DNA from: DATKYQ01 sp035528415
GTDB lineage: Bacteria; Myxococcota; B64-G9
Reading direction: 5' to 3'
Length of the DNA stretch: 64,000 nt
Assembly (NCBI GenBank): GCA_035528415.1
Contig: DATKYQ010000019.1
Coordinates: 1-64,000, forward strand
How positions within the stretch are numbered: position 1 is the first letter of the stretch; each line of letters opens with the position of its first letter. Below the pieces are notes generated by a model, which saw only the letters and a list, made by a program, of their open reading frames with translations, was not told the DNA's origin and ran no database searches. Positions 35,823 to 44,394 of the stretch are shown here, in pieces. The translations under genes were made by a program, and so were the position numbers.

Positions 35823-36866
35823 ATGAAACATACCCTGAATATGCAGTGGATCGGATGTTTGTGGTTGGTTGTCGTTGGTATACTTGGCGGCATCCAGGCT
35901 TGTGGGTCATCGGGGAATGACGACGGCGGCTGCACGGACTGCGACGTTACCGGGTTGTGGGTGGGGCGCTTTCAAAGCGACCTGGTGTCGGCCAACGGCA
36001 CCTTCGAAGTGGATTTAGATCAGTCAGGCACCGCATTGTCGGGCGGATTTTCAAGTCCGCGTTTGGACTTGGAAGGCACTTCGCTTTCAGGAACCCAGCA
36101 AGGCGGCAGTATTTCATTCAGCGACGACGTGGAGCACATCGAATTTAAAGGCACGGTGAAAGACGACATGACCGCCAAGGGAACCTATACCTTTCCCGGC
36201 CTAGCTGATACCGGTAAGTGGTGGGCTTCCAGGGTTGATGTCGGTTCCTTTGCGCCGGTAGACTGTTTCGACTTGGAATACCGGCCCAACGGGCTGGCCT
36301 TTGACGGCGAGTTTTTCTGGGTGGTCTCATCCAGTTCTTTGAGGCGCATGAGTAAATCGGGTAGCATTTTATCGGATATGGAACGACCCGGCAACTCGGC
36401 TGGGGGAGATCCCAAGGCCTGCTTCGATGGGGAGCATTTGTGGTTTCTGAACTGGTATGAACTGTTCGAATTGGATTCCTCTGGGCAGACGGTGTCGCAC
36501 TTTGAAGCCGATCCTGGAGAATTTGATTGGTTGAAAGGGCTTGCCTGTGTCGAAGGCGATCTCTGGGCGAGCGCGGATTCACGCAAGCTGCACCAGGTAA
36601 ACACCCAACTTTCCATCCAAAAGACGCTTGACCTCGCAGTGTTGGCCCCGGACGCGATCGAAAACGACGGGTCCACCCTGTGGATCGTCAGCCGATACTC
36701 CATGCTGCGCTCCAGGATCTACGGGATCGATTGGGAGGGCTGGACCAGAAAGCTCTACGATCTAACCGAAGATTTCGAGGTGTCCGACCTGGCCTATGAC
36801 GGTGAGACGCTATGGATGGCCGATATGCAGGGATCGAGAATCTGCCGCCTGCAAAGTGTTGAATAA
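35823..36866 (+). CDS. lipoprotein with beta-propeller-like repeats
   Basis: A 347-residue exported protein with a lipobox ending in Cys27 (GGIQAC). A small Cys-bearing linker (CTDCD) leads to a beta-rich domain (about 42-135) that resembles lipocalin-like periplasmic domains. The second half has repeated FDGE-x-x-W segments (PNGLAFDGEFFWVV, ACFDGEHLWFL, DLAYDGETLWMAD), typical of propeller blades. GGAGG lies 12-16 bp before the ATG. It may be read through from nuo, or transcribed separately; no promoter is obvious in the 60-bp gap. The function is not known to me. Confidence 0.65.
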   Translation: MKHTLNMQWIGCLWLVVVGILGGIQACGSSGNDDGGCTDCDVTGLWVGRFQSDLVSANGTFEVDLDQSGTALSGGFSSPRLDLEGTSLSGTQQGGSISFSDDVEHIEFKGTVKDDMTAKGTYTFPGLADTGKWWASRVDVGSFAPVDCFDLEYRPNGLAFDGEFFWVVSSSSLRRMSKSGSILSDMERPGNSAGGDPKACFDGEHLWFLNWYELFELDSSGQTVSHFEADPGEFDWLKGLACVEGDLWASADSRKLHQVNTQLSIQKTLDLAVLAPDAIENDGSTLWIVSRYSMLRSRIYGIDWEGWTRKLYDLTEDFEVSDLAYDGETLWMADMQGSRICRLQSVE

Positions 36867-36891
36867 CAGGGAAACAGGTAGCCTTGCGGTT

Positions 36892-37419
36892 TCAAGCACA
36901 GGGCGAGTAGCGGTTCTGGTGGATCCTGGCCTGATCGTAGCGCTCGGCCGGCGGCTTGTGCTCTGCGGGATATCCGATCGCCAACAGGGCAAACGGGACC
37001 ACCGGCTCGGGCACGGCGCACAACTTACGCAAGCTATCGATTCTTTCCTTTCGCGGATAGACTCCGAGCCATACCGCCCCGAGCCCCATGTGCTGCGCCT
37101 GCAGCAGGATGTTCTCACAGGCCGTGGCGCAGTTGATGGCCCAATATCCCTCGATGGACTCCAGACGGGTATCGGCGCAAACCAGGATGGCCAGCGCGGC
37201 TTCCGGAACCATGGAAGCATAGGGATGCACCTCGGGCACCTTTGAAAGCAATTCCCGATCTCGGATGACAACGAATTGCCAGCTGCGCGTATCCCGCGCA
37301 GAAGGCGCAACCATGGCCGCCTCGAGAAGCAACTCGATCCGATCATCGTCGATCGGCTGGTTCGTGAACTTGCGGATACTGCGGCGGGAAAAGATCGCCT
37401 CCAGCTTACTTTCCGGCAT
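36892..37419 (-). CDS. nitroreductase family protein
   Basis: A 175-residue single-domain FMN enzyme. The N-terminus reads AIFSRRSIRKFTNQPI, the classic RRSxRxF opening; APSARDTRSWQFVVI supplies FMN contacts; GAVWLGVYPRKERI is the C-terminal FMN loop and LLAIGYPAE closes the fold. The reaction is probably NAD(P)H-dependent reduction of nitro, quinone or flavin-like substrates. The ATG at 37419 is favoured (37437 is possible), which makes it overlap the 3' end of the YHS gene upstream on the same strand by 14 bp, implying translational coupling. Confidence 0.85.
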   Translation of the reverse strand: MPESKLEAIFSRRSIRKFTNQPIDDDRIELLLEAAMVAPSARDTRSWQFVVIRDRELLSKVPEVHPYASMVPEAALAILVCADTRLESIEGYWAINCATACENILLQAQHMGLGAVWLGVYPRKERIDSLRKLCAVPEPVVPFALLAIGYPAEHKPPAERYDQARIHQNRYSPCA

Positions 37420-37813
37420 ACTTTTGGGGATCGGCATCGAACTTTGGCTTGCAGCCCGTGCAACAGAAAACGTAATGCTTGCCCTTGTACTCGGAGCGCG
37501 GGCTGTCGGCCTTGACGGTAAACTCGTTGCCCATGACCGGGCAGGTGGCCTTGGTGCCCGCCTCGGGCGGCTTGTCGAAAGCCCTGGGAGCCTGGGCCGT
37601 GCTTTTCTTGGCCTTGGCACCGGCGCAGTCGCAAGGTTTGTCCTTACAACCACAATCGGCCTTGGCCTTTTTGCAACCGCAATCGGCATGACCGTGGCCG
37701 CAGGAGTCGGCCAGTTCGTCAACCTGGACGGATGCGAGCGCCCCACCGACCCCAAAGCCGATAAAAACCAGACCCAGCACCGCGACCAAACATACCAACT
37801 TCAGATTTTTCAT
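37406..37813 (-). CDS. secreted cysteine-rich YHS/TRASH-domain protein
   Basis: A 135-residue protein with a signal peptide (about 1-27). A Cys/Lys-rich segment (about 37-67) contains CGCKK, CGCKDKPCDC motifs in near-repeat, suited to soft metals. A C-terminal YHS domain (about 87-135) runs CPVMGNEF to HYVFCCTGCKPKF, with the metal-binding cysteines of the TRASH/YHS family. A periplasmic copper or zinc binding role is plausible from the family, not demonstrated. A good promoter lies upstream (37848-37876), and the nitroreductase gene overlaps its end. Confidence 0.75.
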   Translation of the reverse strand: MKNLKLVCLVAVLGLVFIGFGVGGALASVQVDELADSCGHGHADCGCKKAKADCGCKDKPCDCAGAKAKKSTAQAPRAFDKPPEAGTKATCPVMGNEFTVKADSPRSEYKGKHYVFCCTGCKPKFDADPQKYAGK

Positions 37814-37847
37814 GATTCTCTCCCGTTATTGTCCATCAAACTGATAG

Positions 37848-37876
37848 ACGATACAGTTAGAGATCCAGGCTGTCAA
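37848..37876 (-). promoter_or_regulatory. sigma-70-type promoter for the YHS/nitroreductase pair
   Basis: Read on the minus strand, TTGACA (37871-37876 complement) and TATCGT (37848-37853 complement) are separated by exactly 17 bp. Transcription would start about 30 bp before the GGGAGAG ribosome site and the ATG at 37813. Confidence 0.6.
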
Positions 37877-37943
37877 GCAGTCAGGGGGGTTGGCGGACAT
37901 CCGACTTGACGAGATCTCTTGATATCCGTAGCCTGTCAGAGTC

Positions 37944-40319
37944 ATGGCAAGAAACACGATCTTGGCGATAGCATCGGCGTTGCTGTTTGTAGCCTGCGGC
38001 AACGGAGGGCGGCAAGCAGAGCCCGAGCCGGTGTTGTGGGATGATCCCACTGTCGAGCTTCCCGGAGCCGACTATTTTACACAACATCCCTGGTTGCTGG
38101 ATGTTTCATCCTGGTCGGCGCCCGGCTGCGGCGATGACCAGCCGAACGAAGCCCGCTACATGGGAGACTTCGGGGTGGGCAACGGCCACACATTCGCGCT
38201 CAGCGGCTACGCCTGCCCGTTGAACACCTTGCACACCATGGCGGGACCCGACTACCAGCAAGAAGCGGATTTTTTCAGGGACAGCTACATGCAGCTCGGT
38301 CCCGAAGCGCCCGCCGTAACAGACGGACGCATGTTCCGGGTGCGGCGGACCGGCATCTTGATCGCCGTCGAAAAAACCGAAAATCTTGAATTGAGCACGC
38401 TTACCTTCGCGCCCTTCGGATCCGGCGATTCGGATCCCGTCAATCGATCGATCGTCCGCGTCGTGGTTGTGCGCAACGTAAGCGCCAATCCGGTCAGCGG
38501 GATCAAGATAGTTTCAACAGACGCCAGCCTGGCCAATGCCAGCCTGGCCCGGGAGCGCCGCCTGGTATTGCTCGATCCCGTGGACGGTGACGCTGAAAAT
38601 TTCGATCTCGGCGATCTCGACCCCGGCCAGGAAAAGATCGTCGTCTTCGCATACGTGATGTGGATGCGTGACACGGGTTCTCCCGATCAGACCATCACGG
38701 CCCTGCGTGCCACGGACATCGACGGCTTGCTGGAGGCAACCCGCGATGAATGGCGGCGTTTCATCGACGGCGCGACCCGGCTGGAATCGCCGGATCGCAG
38801 GGTTAATGACCTGCTCGAGGGCATGCTTGTCACCGTCCGCAACCAGACCGCCTGGCTGGGCGGGGTATCGCCCATGTCGCGCTACAGCCTGATGTGGATC
38901 CGGGACACCGCCGGGGTTGTGCGTTTCTACCTGAAGATGGGTCTGTTCGAACAAGCCCGGGCCATTCTTGATTATTACCACCTGGGCTCGGTGCTACGCG
39001 GAGACATCGCCAACGCCCTCGACCTGGATTACGATCCTCCCGACCCGCCGCCCGAGCCCGACTGGGCCTCCATGCCGCCTTTCGAGGGGCGCACGGCCGG
39101 AGAGGTGCCGAGCTACCTGCCTTTAATGGCCCACTGGTACTCGCAAGCCACAGGCGATGCGAGCCTGGTGGACGAGCAGTACGAATTTCTCAGGAGGGCT
39201 CTTACCGCTCAGGACGTCGACTCGCAGGGATTGATAGGCTTCTCGGGCGACGAGACCTACAGGGGGGCCATGAGCATGGCCTTCGGGCTGGATATCGAGC
39301 CCGACTACGCGGGACTGTGCAAGTCGGCAAACTCGTCGTTTCTTTTCGGGGCGGCGTCCGAGGCGCTGGCCGTTGAGGCGGAAGCCAGGGGGCGCACCGA
39401 TCACGCGGCGGCCCTGCGCGCGAGGGCGCAACTTGTCAGGCAGGGGGCCGACGAGCACTACTGGACCACCGGCGGCTACTGGGCGCCTTTTTTGTACATC
39501 GATGATCCTGCAAACCTGCCGCCGCCTTTCGAGGATGTGACGACCAAGCCGCTCTGGACCGGCTACACCAACGCCGACGATGAACGTGCCCGTGAAAACT
39601 TGGTAAACGTCATGGCGCAAATAGGTCGCCGGGACGGGTTCTTGCAGTCGCCGCTCGACGAGCGCTACAAAAACTACTTGGGGTTCGAAGTCTCGAAGGG
39701 CGTCTACACCGGGATGATGCCCGGGTACTACCTGACCAACCTGGCGCTCGCGGATCACCCCGACTCCGAGAAAGCCTTCAACGCGTTGGCGGTCGCCCCG
39801 TCGCCCTCGGGCAACTTCACCGAGTACCAGGTTTACGATGACTACTCGGTGCTGCAGCTGATCTACGATGCGAGCGGATCGCTCGGGGATCTGACGGCGC
39901 GCTATCGTCCCTGGGAAGGCAGCATCAGCTTAGACGGCCTGGTCGGCTACCTGACAGGCTTCGAACCGGATGCCGTCAAGGGCGCGGTCTCGCTGGCCCC
40001 CCGCCTGCCCAACAACTGGCCGGGGATGAAGTGGAGCAATCTGAGGGTAGGCGATATGCGTTTCGATCTCGAACTTACCGAACTCGGCGGCGAGCGCCGG
40101 GCGACCGTGACACCCAGCGGCCCGGGAACGCTACGGGTCGCTCTTTCGTTGCCCCTGGGTAAAGTCAGCGTCAAACGCGTTTTGGTAAACGGCGAGCGGC
40201 TCGACAACGACGGCTACACACTCTGGGGCCCCCTCGGCACTACCCGCGTACGCCTGGATCCGATCGAGGCCACCGGCGACCAGCCTCTGGATGTGACGGT
40301 TTTCTACAGGAAGTTATGA
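37944..40319 (+). CDS. six-hairpin glycosidase-like lipoprotein
   Basis: A 791-residue exported protein with a lipobox ending in Cys18 (ALLFVAC). A beta-sandwich-like N-terminal domain (about 40-250) is followed by a helical domain (about 270-680). The motif SRYSLMWIRDTAGVVRFYLKMG is characteristic of alpha/alpha-barrel glycosidases of the GH15/GH63/GH78-like superfamily. A C-terminal beta domain (about 690-791) with VSVKRVLVNGERLD is also usual for this class. Substrate and exact GH family cannot be told by eye. It is divergent from the YHS gene, and the ATG at 37944 lies 5 bp after a GTCAGA region with no strong ribosome site. Confidence 0.7.
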   Translation: MARNTILAIASALLFVACGNGGRQAEPEPVLWDDPTVELPGADYFTQHPWLLDVSSWSAPGCGDDQPNEARYMGDFGVGNGHTFALSGYACPLNTLHTMAGPDYQQEADFFRDSYMQLGPEAPAVTDGRMFRVRRTGILIAVEKTENLELSTLTFAPFGSGDSDPVNRSIVRVVVVRNVSANPVSGIKIVSTDASLANASLARERRLVLLDPVDGDAENFDLGDLDPGQEKIVVFAYVMWMRDTGSPDQTITALRATDIDGLLEATRDEWRRFIDGATRLESPDRRVNDLLEGMLVTVRNQTAWLGGVSPMSRYSLMWIRDTAGVVRFYLKMGLFEQARAILDYYHLGSVLRGDIANALDLDYDPPDPPPEPDWASMPPFEGRTAGEVPSYLPLMAHWYSQATGDASLVDEQYEFLRRALTAQDVDSQGLIGFSGDETYRGAMSMAFGLDIEPDYAGLCKSANSSFLFGAASEALAVEAEARGRTDHAAALRARAQLVRQGADEHYWTTGGYWAPFLYIDDPANLPPPFEDVTTKPLWTGYTNADDERARENLVNVMAQIGRRDGFLQSPLDERYKNYLGFEVSKGVYTGMMPGYYLTNLALADHPDSEKAFNALAVAPSPSGNFTEYQVYDDYSVLQLIYDASGSLGDLTARYRPWEGSISLDGLVGYLTGFEPDAVKGAVSLAPRLPNNWPGMKWSNLRVGDMRFDLELTELGGERRATVTPSGPGTLRVALSLPLGKVSVKRVLVNGERLDNDGYTLWGPLGTTRVRLDPIEATGDQPLDVTVFYRKL

Positions 40320-40329
40320 CAGCGGGGAT

Positions 40330-41463
40330 CTACTCGAACTCGAATTTCTTCTTGGATGCCTGCTCTTTTACCGACTTGATCATGGCGGCATCCAGCGTGT
40401 CATCACCCGAACTGGTCATCTGTTTCCTCTTTTCGGACACATACTTTCTTCGCTCGGCATTCAGCGCACGGATCTTGGTCTGAATCTCGGCGCGCTTTTT
40501 CCCCTGCTTCTCGAGATATTTCCCGCGTTCGGCCCCGTCCATCTTGCGAAGCTCGGCAGGCAGTTCCTCGGCCTTCATCTCATCCACCTTGACCTTGCCC
40601 TTCTTCTGGGCATCGACAAGGTCCCAGTCGGCGTTCGAGTAGTTGGGCGAGGCCTTGAAGACCGAGCGCTGGGTCATGCTGCCAGCGGCGGCCGACTCGG
40701 CGTTTGTGTCCTGGGCCGCCTGGCGTTTCTTGGCCTTGCGACCCCGGCGGCCGTAGCCGACGTATGTCTTGTTCAACTCGCCTCCGAGTTTATCGATCTC
40801 GGCATCCTGGGGCGCCGCAATGTGTACGACCTTGCGGTTCTGGTCGATGTTCATGTAGTTGCCGTCGGCCAACATGGCCCCGGCCTTCCACTTGCCGTTG
40901 ATACCCGCCTGGCGACTGCCACAGTGGATGGTGTTGACGATGATTCCCTGGGATATGGCTTCAGCGACGGCCTTGCGGTAGTCCACTCGCCCCTGGGTGA
41001 AAGGCTCGTTTCCAGCGATGAAAATCATCTTGAGATCACGGTTCGACTTGCTCCAGGCCAGCGAGCGAGTCGCCGCCTGGATCACCTGGCCGCAGTACTC
41101 CTGCCCACCGTTGGTCTTGAGGGCGAAGAGCTCCTCGGACAGCTTGTCGAGATCGGTGGTCAGCGGCGCGATCATCCGCAGGTAACCCTCCCCCGACGGA
41201 ATGCTGCTCTTGCCGTACTCGTAAAGGGCCACCTGGATCTCGGGTCGCAATCCATCTTTCTTGGAAGTGATGAACTCGTTGACCACTTTCCAAAGCTGCG
41301 ACTTGGCCTGCGCGATCAAGCCGTCCATGCTGCTGGAGGTGTCCAGCAAGATGGCCATCTGGATAAGCGGCTTATTCCCGCCGGCGGCCTTGGCCCCGGG
41401 AAGCGAGCAGGCCAGACAGGTTCCAACAGCCAGGAAAATAAACATTTTCATGAGAACTCGCAT
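40330..41463 (-). CDS. exported von Willebrand factor A-domain protein
   Basis: A 377-residue protein with a signal peptide containing CLACS (possible lipobox, about residue 19, but the AAG-rich site near 28 also fits cleavage). The VWA domain (about 34-225) has the MIDAS motif LLDTSSSMDG (Asp, Ser, Ser), with later FIAGNEPF supplying the usual third-loop region. The C-terminal third is Lys/Glu-rich and helical. GGGAGGATCGAAA precedes the ATG. It probably binds a partner protein through a divalent metal; the partner is unknown. The radical-SAM gene upstream on the same strand ends 76 bp before it. Confidence 0.8.
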   Translation of the reverse strand: MRVLMKMFIFLAVGTCLACSLPGAKAAGGNKPLIQMAILLDTSSSMDGLIAQAKSQLWKVVNEFITSKKDGLRPEIQVALYEYGKSSIPSGEGYLRMIAPLTTDLDKLSEELFALKTNGGQEYCGQVIQAATRSLAWSKSNRDLKMIFIAGNEPFTQGRVDYRKAVAEAISQGIIVNTIHCGSRQAGINGKWKAGAMLADGNYMNIDQNRKVVHIAAPQDAEIDKLGGELNKTYVGYGRRGRKAKKRQAAQDTNAESAAAGSMTQRSVFKASPNYSNADWDLVDAQKKGKVKVDEMKAEELPAELRKMDGAERGKYLEKQGKKRAEIQTKIRALNAERRKYVSEKRKQMTSSGDDTLDAAMIKSVKEQASKKKFEFE

Positions 41464-41539
41464 TTTCGATCCTCCCTCGTTACGGGTTTAAGCTGTATCG
41501 ACGAAGCAGTTCGGCCCAGGGTGTGTAAAATACGAAATA

Positions 41540-42670
41540 TCAGTCCCAAACTCCGGGAATCGCCTGGCCGCAGTTCGGGCATTTGCCGTCTTTGAGCTTC
41601 TTCTCGACCACCGTGAAGCCGATCCGGCGAATGACGATCTTGCCGCACTTGTGACAGTAGGTGTTCTCGCCCTCGTGCCCGGGCAGGTTGCCTACGTAGG
41701 TGTAGTGAATGCCGGCTTGTTTGGCGATGCGGTATTGTTTCTCGAGCGTCTCTGGCGGCGTGGCCGGCAGGTTCGTAAGCTTGTAGGTTGGATGGAAGCG
41801 CGTGAAATGCAGCGGAACATCCGGGCCGAGGTTCGCCATCACCCAGGCGCACAGCGCCTTGGTCTCGTCGGCGGCGTCGTTCAGCGTAGGTATTGTCAGG
41901 TGAACCATCTCCAGCCAGACCCCCTTGTCGTGAATCTGCTTCATGGTCTTGAGCACCGGATCGAGGGTGCCGCGGCACCAGCGCTTGTAGAACGAGCCGC
42001 TGAAGGCCTTGAAGTCGACTTTTACCGCACCGAGCACCTCGCATAGCTGTTGCATCGGCTCGGGCTCTATGTAGCCGTTCGAGATCATCACGCCGGGGAT
42101 TCCGGCCTGCTTCGATGCTTTCGCCGCCGCCAGCATGTACTCGAAGAAGATCACCGGTTCGCCGTAGGTGAAGGCAATCGATCGTGATCCCGCGCGCCGG
42201 GCGGCTGATATCAGGCGCTCGGGGCCGACAAAGCCGTAACCGGCCGGGAGTTGCTCTGGGCGAAACTGGGATATCTCCCAGTTCTGGCAGAACTGGCACT
42301 CGAAGTTGCAACCGGCCGTCGACAGGCTCAGAGCATTGCTGCCGGGCCGGAAGTGAAACAGCGGTTTCTTCTCGATCGGGTCGTCGTGAATCGTCACCGG
42401 GCGGCCGAAGACGTGGGTCTGGTATGTTCCCCCGTGGTTGGTGCGCACCCCGCACCATCCGCTCTCCTGGTCGGCCACCACGCAGCGGCGCGGACAAAGA
42501 TGGCATTCTACCTTGAGCTGATCCAGCTTCTTGTAGAAGGCCGCCTCGCGAACGAAGCGCTCCTCGGACGAGTCGCCGGACGCCGACCGGCAGGTGTGGG
42601 AGGAAATCCCCCAGGCGCCCGCCCCGGCCAACAACGCACACGGAAGTTTCAGAAACTGGCGCCGGTTCAT
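41540..42670 (-). CDS. AmmeMemoRadiSam-type radical SAM protein with Tat signal
   Basis: A 376-residue protein. The N-terminus MNRRQFLK followed by a hydrophobic run is a twin-arginine signal. It has a CHLCPRRC motif (about 55-62), the radical-SAM cluster CNFECQFC (about 120-127, CxxxCxxC), GVMISNGY and a C-terminal zinc-ribbon-like pair of motifs (CHKCG and CPNCG). The family (AmrS, PflA-like) is known from the AmmeMemoRadiSam system; its partners AMMECR1 and Memo are not in this window. The target protein or substrate is unknown. A 425-residue frame overlapping it in another phase is a shadow. Confidence 0.85.
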   Translation of the reverse strand: MNRRQFLKLPCALLAGAGAWGISSHTCRSASGDSSEERFVREAAFYKKLDQLKVECHLCPRRCVVADQESGWCGVRTNHGGTYQTHVFGRPVTIHDDPIEKKPLFHFRPGSNALSLSTAGCNFECQFCQNWEISQFRPEQLPAGYGFVGPERLISAARRAGSRSIAFTYGEPVIFFEYMLAAAKASKQAGIPGVMISNGYIEPEPMQQLCEVLGAVKVDFKAFSGSFYKRWCRGTLDPVLKTMKQIHDKGVWLEMVHLTIPTLNDAADETKALCAWVMANLGPDVPLHFTRFHPTYKLTNLPATPPETLEKQYRIAKQAGIHYTYVGNLPGHEGENTYCHKCGKIVIRRIGFTVVEKKLKDGKCPNCGQAIPGVWD

Positions 42671-42773
42671 GGATTGCCTTTCCTCCTCCGGGCGACATTG
42701 TATTCCCCTTTCCCGACTCCGGCAACCATGAGATTATGTCCTTTGTCCATCATCTACGCGGAAGGTCAATCTC

Positions 42774-43595
42774 CTGCGCTGGTTTTTTCGCATTGTCGTC
42801 GCCCTGCTTTCGATCTACATTGTCGCCATGCTGGGACTGGCCGCATTCCAGCGCAGAATCATTTTTCCGCGCTACCTGACACATCCCTATCCCGGGGCCG
42901 GCAACAACATTGCCAGCCTGGAACGCATCTGGATAGACACTTCCGAGGGCAAGGTCGAGGGCTGGTTCATCCCGGGCGACGGGGCCAGTGCCGAGCACCC
43001 CGCTCCGCTGGTCATCTTCGCCCACGGTAACGCAGAGCTTATCGACTACTGGCCCGAGGCGCTTTCTGGTTACCGGCACATGGGAGTCAACCTGTTGCTA
43101 CCCGAATTCCGCGGATACGGGCGCAGCGCCGGCTCGCCATCGCAGCAGGCCATCGCCGACGACTTCGCTAAATTTTACGATCTCGTGGTTCTGCACCCCG
43201 AGGTGGACGCTTCGCGCGTAGTCTTCCACGGCCGCTCGATCGGCGGCGGGGCCGTCTGCGCTTTGGCGGCTCTCAGGCGTCCGGCGGCGATGATCCTGCA
43301 GTCGACCTTCACGAGCCTGCGTTCCATGGCGGCGCGCTTTATGCTTCCAGGCTTTCTGGTGGCCGATCCGTTCGAGAACATCGAAGTTGTGCGCAAGCTC
43401 GACGCGCCGCTGCTTGTCATCCACGGCCGCGCGGACGACCTGATCCCCTTTGCGCAAGGAGAAAAGCTGTACGCCGCCGCCCAAAGAGGCAAATTCATCG
43501 CTTACGAATGCGACCACAACGGATGCCCGCCCGACTGGGACAGGTACTGGAAAGACATCCGCTTGTGGTTATCGGAAGTCGGCATTCTCCGCTGA
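42774..43595 (+). CDS. membrane-anchored alpha/beta hydrolase; start codon non-standard or uncertain
   Basis: Serine hydrolase with HGNAELIDY (oxyanion HGN motif), nucleophile elbow HGRSIGGG, acid loop HGRADDLIPF and a late DHNG histidine. The first standard in-frame start is the ATG at 42828, giving 255 residues. However, the open frame upstream encodes LRWFFRIVVALLSIYIVAM, a basic-flanked membrane helix usual for this ABHD13/YqkD-like family, back to a stop at 42729 with no ATG, GTG or TTG. A CTG at 42774 has GGAAGG 9 bp upstream, so a CTG start is proposed. A sequencing or assembly error is the alternative. Confidence 0.6.
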   Translation: MRWFFRIVVALLSIYIVAMLGLAAFQRRIIFPRYLTHPYPGAGNNIASLERIWIDTSEGKVEGWFIPGDGASAEHPAPLVIFAHGNAELIDYWPEALSGYRHMGVNLLLPEFRGYGRSAGSPSQQAIADDFAKFYDLVVLHPEVDASRVVFHGRSIGGGAVCALAALRRPAAMILQSTFTSLRSMAARFMLPGFLVADPFENIEVVRKLDAPLLVIHGRADDLIPFAQGEKLYAAAQRGKFIAYECDHNGCPPDWDRYWKDIRLWLSEVGILR

Positions 43596-43690
43596 GGAAA
43601 CGTGTCGGGCGCCAGTCCGCCCCCGGTGATGATTTTTATTGCCCGCTGGTTTGGGAAAATGCATTATTCTCCGGGCGAGGAGGGCGTAAA

Positions 43691-44338
43691 ATGCCGACGT
43701 TCTGGAAGAAACATGAAAGCATCCAGTCGAAGTTGGGCCGGTACTTCGACGAGTGCGACAGCTTCTTCGGGCTTTTCGAGAAGGCCGTGCGGATCTGGCT
43801 GGATTGCGGGTGCGGGCCGTCATTCGATAGCACGGTGGAGACTGCGCATGAGGCCGAATCACGGGCGGATGACCTGCGGCGCGACATCGAGTTCACCCTC
43901 TACGGCAAGAGCATCCTGCCCGAATCCCGGGGTGACCTGCTGGGACTGCTGGAGAACTACGACATCATCCTGACCGCCGCCGAAACCTTCCTGTACGAGG
44001 TTTCCTGCCAGGAAGTCGTTCTGCCAGCAGATTATCACGAGCAGTTCCTGGAGCTGGTGGAACAGAACCTCAGAGCCTATTACCTGGTGAGGAAGACCGT
44101 TCATGCTTTAATGGAAAACCCGAAGGCGACACTGGCGGCGGTGAGGGATGTGGATACCGCCGAAAGCCGATCGGATCGCCAGGAGAGGGCCCTGGTAAAA
44201 AGTATATTCGTCAGCCAGATGGACGGCTGGAAAAAGAACCAACTGAAGGCGCTGGTGAACCAGCTGGGCCGTATTTCCGATCTGGCCGAGCACACCAGCG
44301 ACCGCATCGGTATCATCGCCATAAAGAGAAACATATAA
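43691..44338 (+). CDS. DUF47/PhoU-like protein
   Basis: A 215-residue helical protein of the DUF47 (TIGR00153, PhoU-like) family. Such proteins usually accompany a Pit phosphate transporter and are thought to modulate it. Signature runs are an AEHEAESRADDLRR-like segment (here AHEAESRADDLRRDIEF), LLENYDIILTAAETFL and DLAEHTSDRIGIIAIKR at the end, matching the ISDLAEdtsD motif. GAGGAGG precedes the ATG at 43691. No pit gene is present nearby in this window. It converges with the lytic transglycosylase gene. Confidence 0.85.
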   Translation: MPTFWKKHESIQSKLGRYFDECDSFFGLFEKAVRIWLDCGCGPSFDSTVETAHEAESRADDLRRDIEFTLYGKSILPESRGDLLGLLENYDIILTAAETFLYEVSCQEVVLPADYHEQFLELVEQNLRAYYLVRKTVHALMENPKATLAAVRDVDTAESRSDRQERALVKSIFVSQMDGWKKNQLKALVNQLGRISDLAEHTSDRIGIIAIKRNI

Positions 44339-44360
44339 GAGAACACAGGCAGGAAAGCAC

Positions 44361-44382
44361 GCAACGGCTATTTTCCGGTTGC
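44361..44382. terminator. weak bidirectional hairpin between convergent genes
   Basis: GCAACGG (44361-44367) pairs with CCGGTTGC (44375-44382) with one bulge around a seven-base A/T-rich loop, between the converging DUF47 and transglycosylase genes. No long U tract follows on either strand, so efficiency would be modest. Confidence 0.35.
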
Positions 44383-44394
44383 GGCGCTGGAATC

